Below are positions 63,604-64,000 of a DNA stretch of 64,000 nucleotides, one piece after another. Position 1 is the stretch's first letter; every line of letters begins with the position of its first letter. The notes below the pieces were generated by a model that did not search any database, had not been told where the DNA came from, and worked only from the letters and a program-made list of their open reading frames with translations. The position numbers were made by a program, and so were the translations under genes. The DNA comes from Oceanobacillus halotolerans (lineage in GTDB: Bacteria; Bacillota; Bacilli; Bacillales; Amphibacillaceae), in the NCBI RefSeq assembly GCF_010993955.1, contig NZ_WIXL01000002.1, forward strand, positions 124,001-188,000, in the 5' to 3' direction.

Positions 63604-64000
63604 TTATTTCTCCACAATAGGATTTTCCTCCAAGAAGTTCGTATTAAAATCACCTTTCATAAATACATCATGTTCCATAATTAAGCGATGAAATGGAATG
63701 GTAGTATGAACACCTTCTACTACAAATTCATCTAATGAACGTTTCATTCGTTTAATTGCCTCTTCTCGAGTAGGAGCATAGGCAATAAGTTTTGCTACCA
63801 TCGAATCGTAATACGGAGGAATTTGATAACCAGTATACACTGCCGAATCTACTCTGACCCCAAACCCACCAGGTGGTAAGTACATATTAATCTGCCCAGC
63901 TGATGGCATAAAGTTTTTAAATGGATTCTCTGCGTTTATTCGACATTCAATTGCCCATCCTTCAAATGTAATATCTGCTTGTTGGAAAGATAGTGTCTCA
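63604..64000 (-). CDS. accC: Biotin carboxylase subunit of acetyl-CoA carboxylase, C-terminal part
   Basis: The gene runs off the right edge; about 132 C-terminal residues are visible. LSFQQADITFEGWAIECRIN, AENPFKNFMPSAGQINMYLP, RVDSAVYTGYQIPPYYDSMV and AKLIAYAPTREEAIKRMKRS are the C-terminal biotin carboxylase domain (YDSMVAKLI is diagnostic). It catalyses ATP-dependent carboxylation of biotin on AccB in fatty acid synthesis. The 5' part, and accB, lie outside the window. 43 bp separate its stop from yqhY. Confidence 0.93.
   Translation of the reverse strand, partial: ETLSFQQADITFEGWAIECRINAENPFKNFMPSAGQINMYLPPGGFGVRVDSAVYTGYQIPPYYDSMVAKLIAYAPTREEAIKRMKRSLDEFVVEGVHTTIPFHRLIMEHDVFMKGDFNTNFLEENPIVEK

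Noticed and set aside
63379-63684. 101-residue open frame on the plus strand
   Set aside because: It is antisense to yqhY and the end of accC, both clearly conserved.

Overview
The window is one continuous low-G+C chromosomal segment of a spore-forming member of the Bacillaceae, probably from the halotolerant or alkaliphilic Oceanobacillus/Virgibacillus-like side of the family. The main evidence is gene order. Read on the minus strand from right to left, it follows the Bacillus subtilis region accC-yqhY-nusB-folD-xseAB-ispA-tlyA-ahrC-recN-spoIVB-spo0A, then bkd, the yqj genes, nudF, spoIIM, fur, xerD, deoB, punA, dacF, spoIIA, sigF, spoVA, lysA and ppiB. An OLE RNA locus points to the extremophile branch of the family. 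I see no rRNA, tRNA, prophage, CRISPR array or intact transposase.

Layout. 0-14 kb holds ppiB, lysA, a shortened spoVA operon (AA, AB and AF only), the sigF operon (spoIIAA-AB-sigF), dacF, nucleoside salvage (pdp, punA, deoB) and xerD. 14-32 kb holds fur, spoIIM, endonuclease Q, nudF, an aldo/keto reductase, two Y-family polymerases, and a plus-strand block (GDPD, NamA, RNase Z, aldehyde dehydrogenase). 33-37 kb holds a methylmalonyl-CoA operon with a B12-domain/epimerase fusion, and a tiny Prli42-like gene on the other strand. 38-49 kb holds the complete branched-chain keto-acid operon (ptb-bcd-buk-lpdV-bkdAA-bkdAB-bkdB) behind a -24/-12 promoter, with its activator BkdR upstream. 49-54 kb holds an aspartate kinase, spo0A and spoIVB. 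54-64 kb holds recN, ahrC, tlyA, oapA, the OLE RNA, ispA, xseB, xseA, folD, nusB, yqhY and the end of accC.

How the genes work together. Much of the window is sporulation control. Spo0A and SigH start the programme, SpoIIAA/SpoIIAB gate SigF, SigF turns on dacF, SigG the spoVA genes, and SpoIVB signals back to the mother cell. Promoter-like sites for SigH, SigF and SigG lie where this circuit predicts. The bkd and methylmalonyl-CoA operons together could take branched-chain amino acids through acyl-CoAs to succinyl-CoA.

What stands out. (1) An OLE RNA gene of about 611 nt, with its own extended -10 promoter and a 9-bp closing stem, followed by oapA but not by dxs. (2) A family of ORF-less intergenic elements, four of about 0.7-0.8 kb plus several short derivatives. 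They have asymmetric terminal inverted repeats beginning GGCTSTTTTC, and several copies have matching 8-bp direct repeats at their borders. They look like MITEs, perhaps of ISL3 type, and carry internal hairpin modules that are shuffled and inverted between copies. (3) An internally deleted group IIC intron sitting directly after the spoVAF terminator. (4) Loss of spoVAC-AEa from the spoVA operon.
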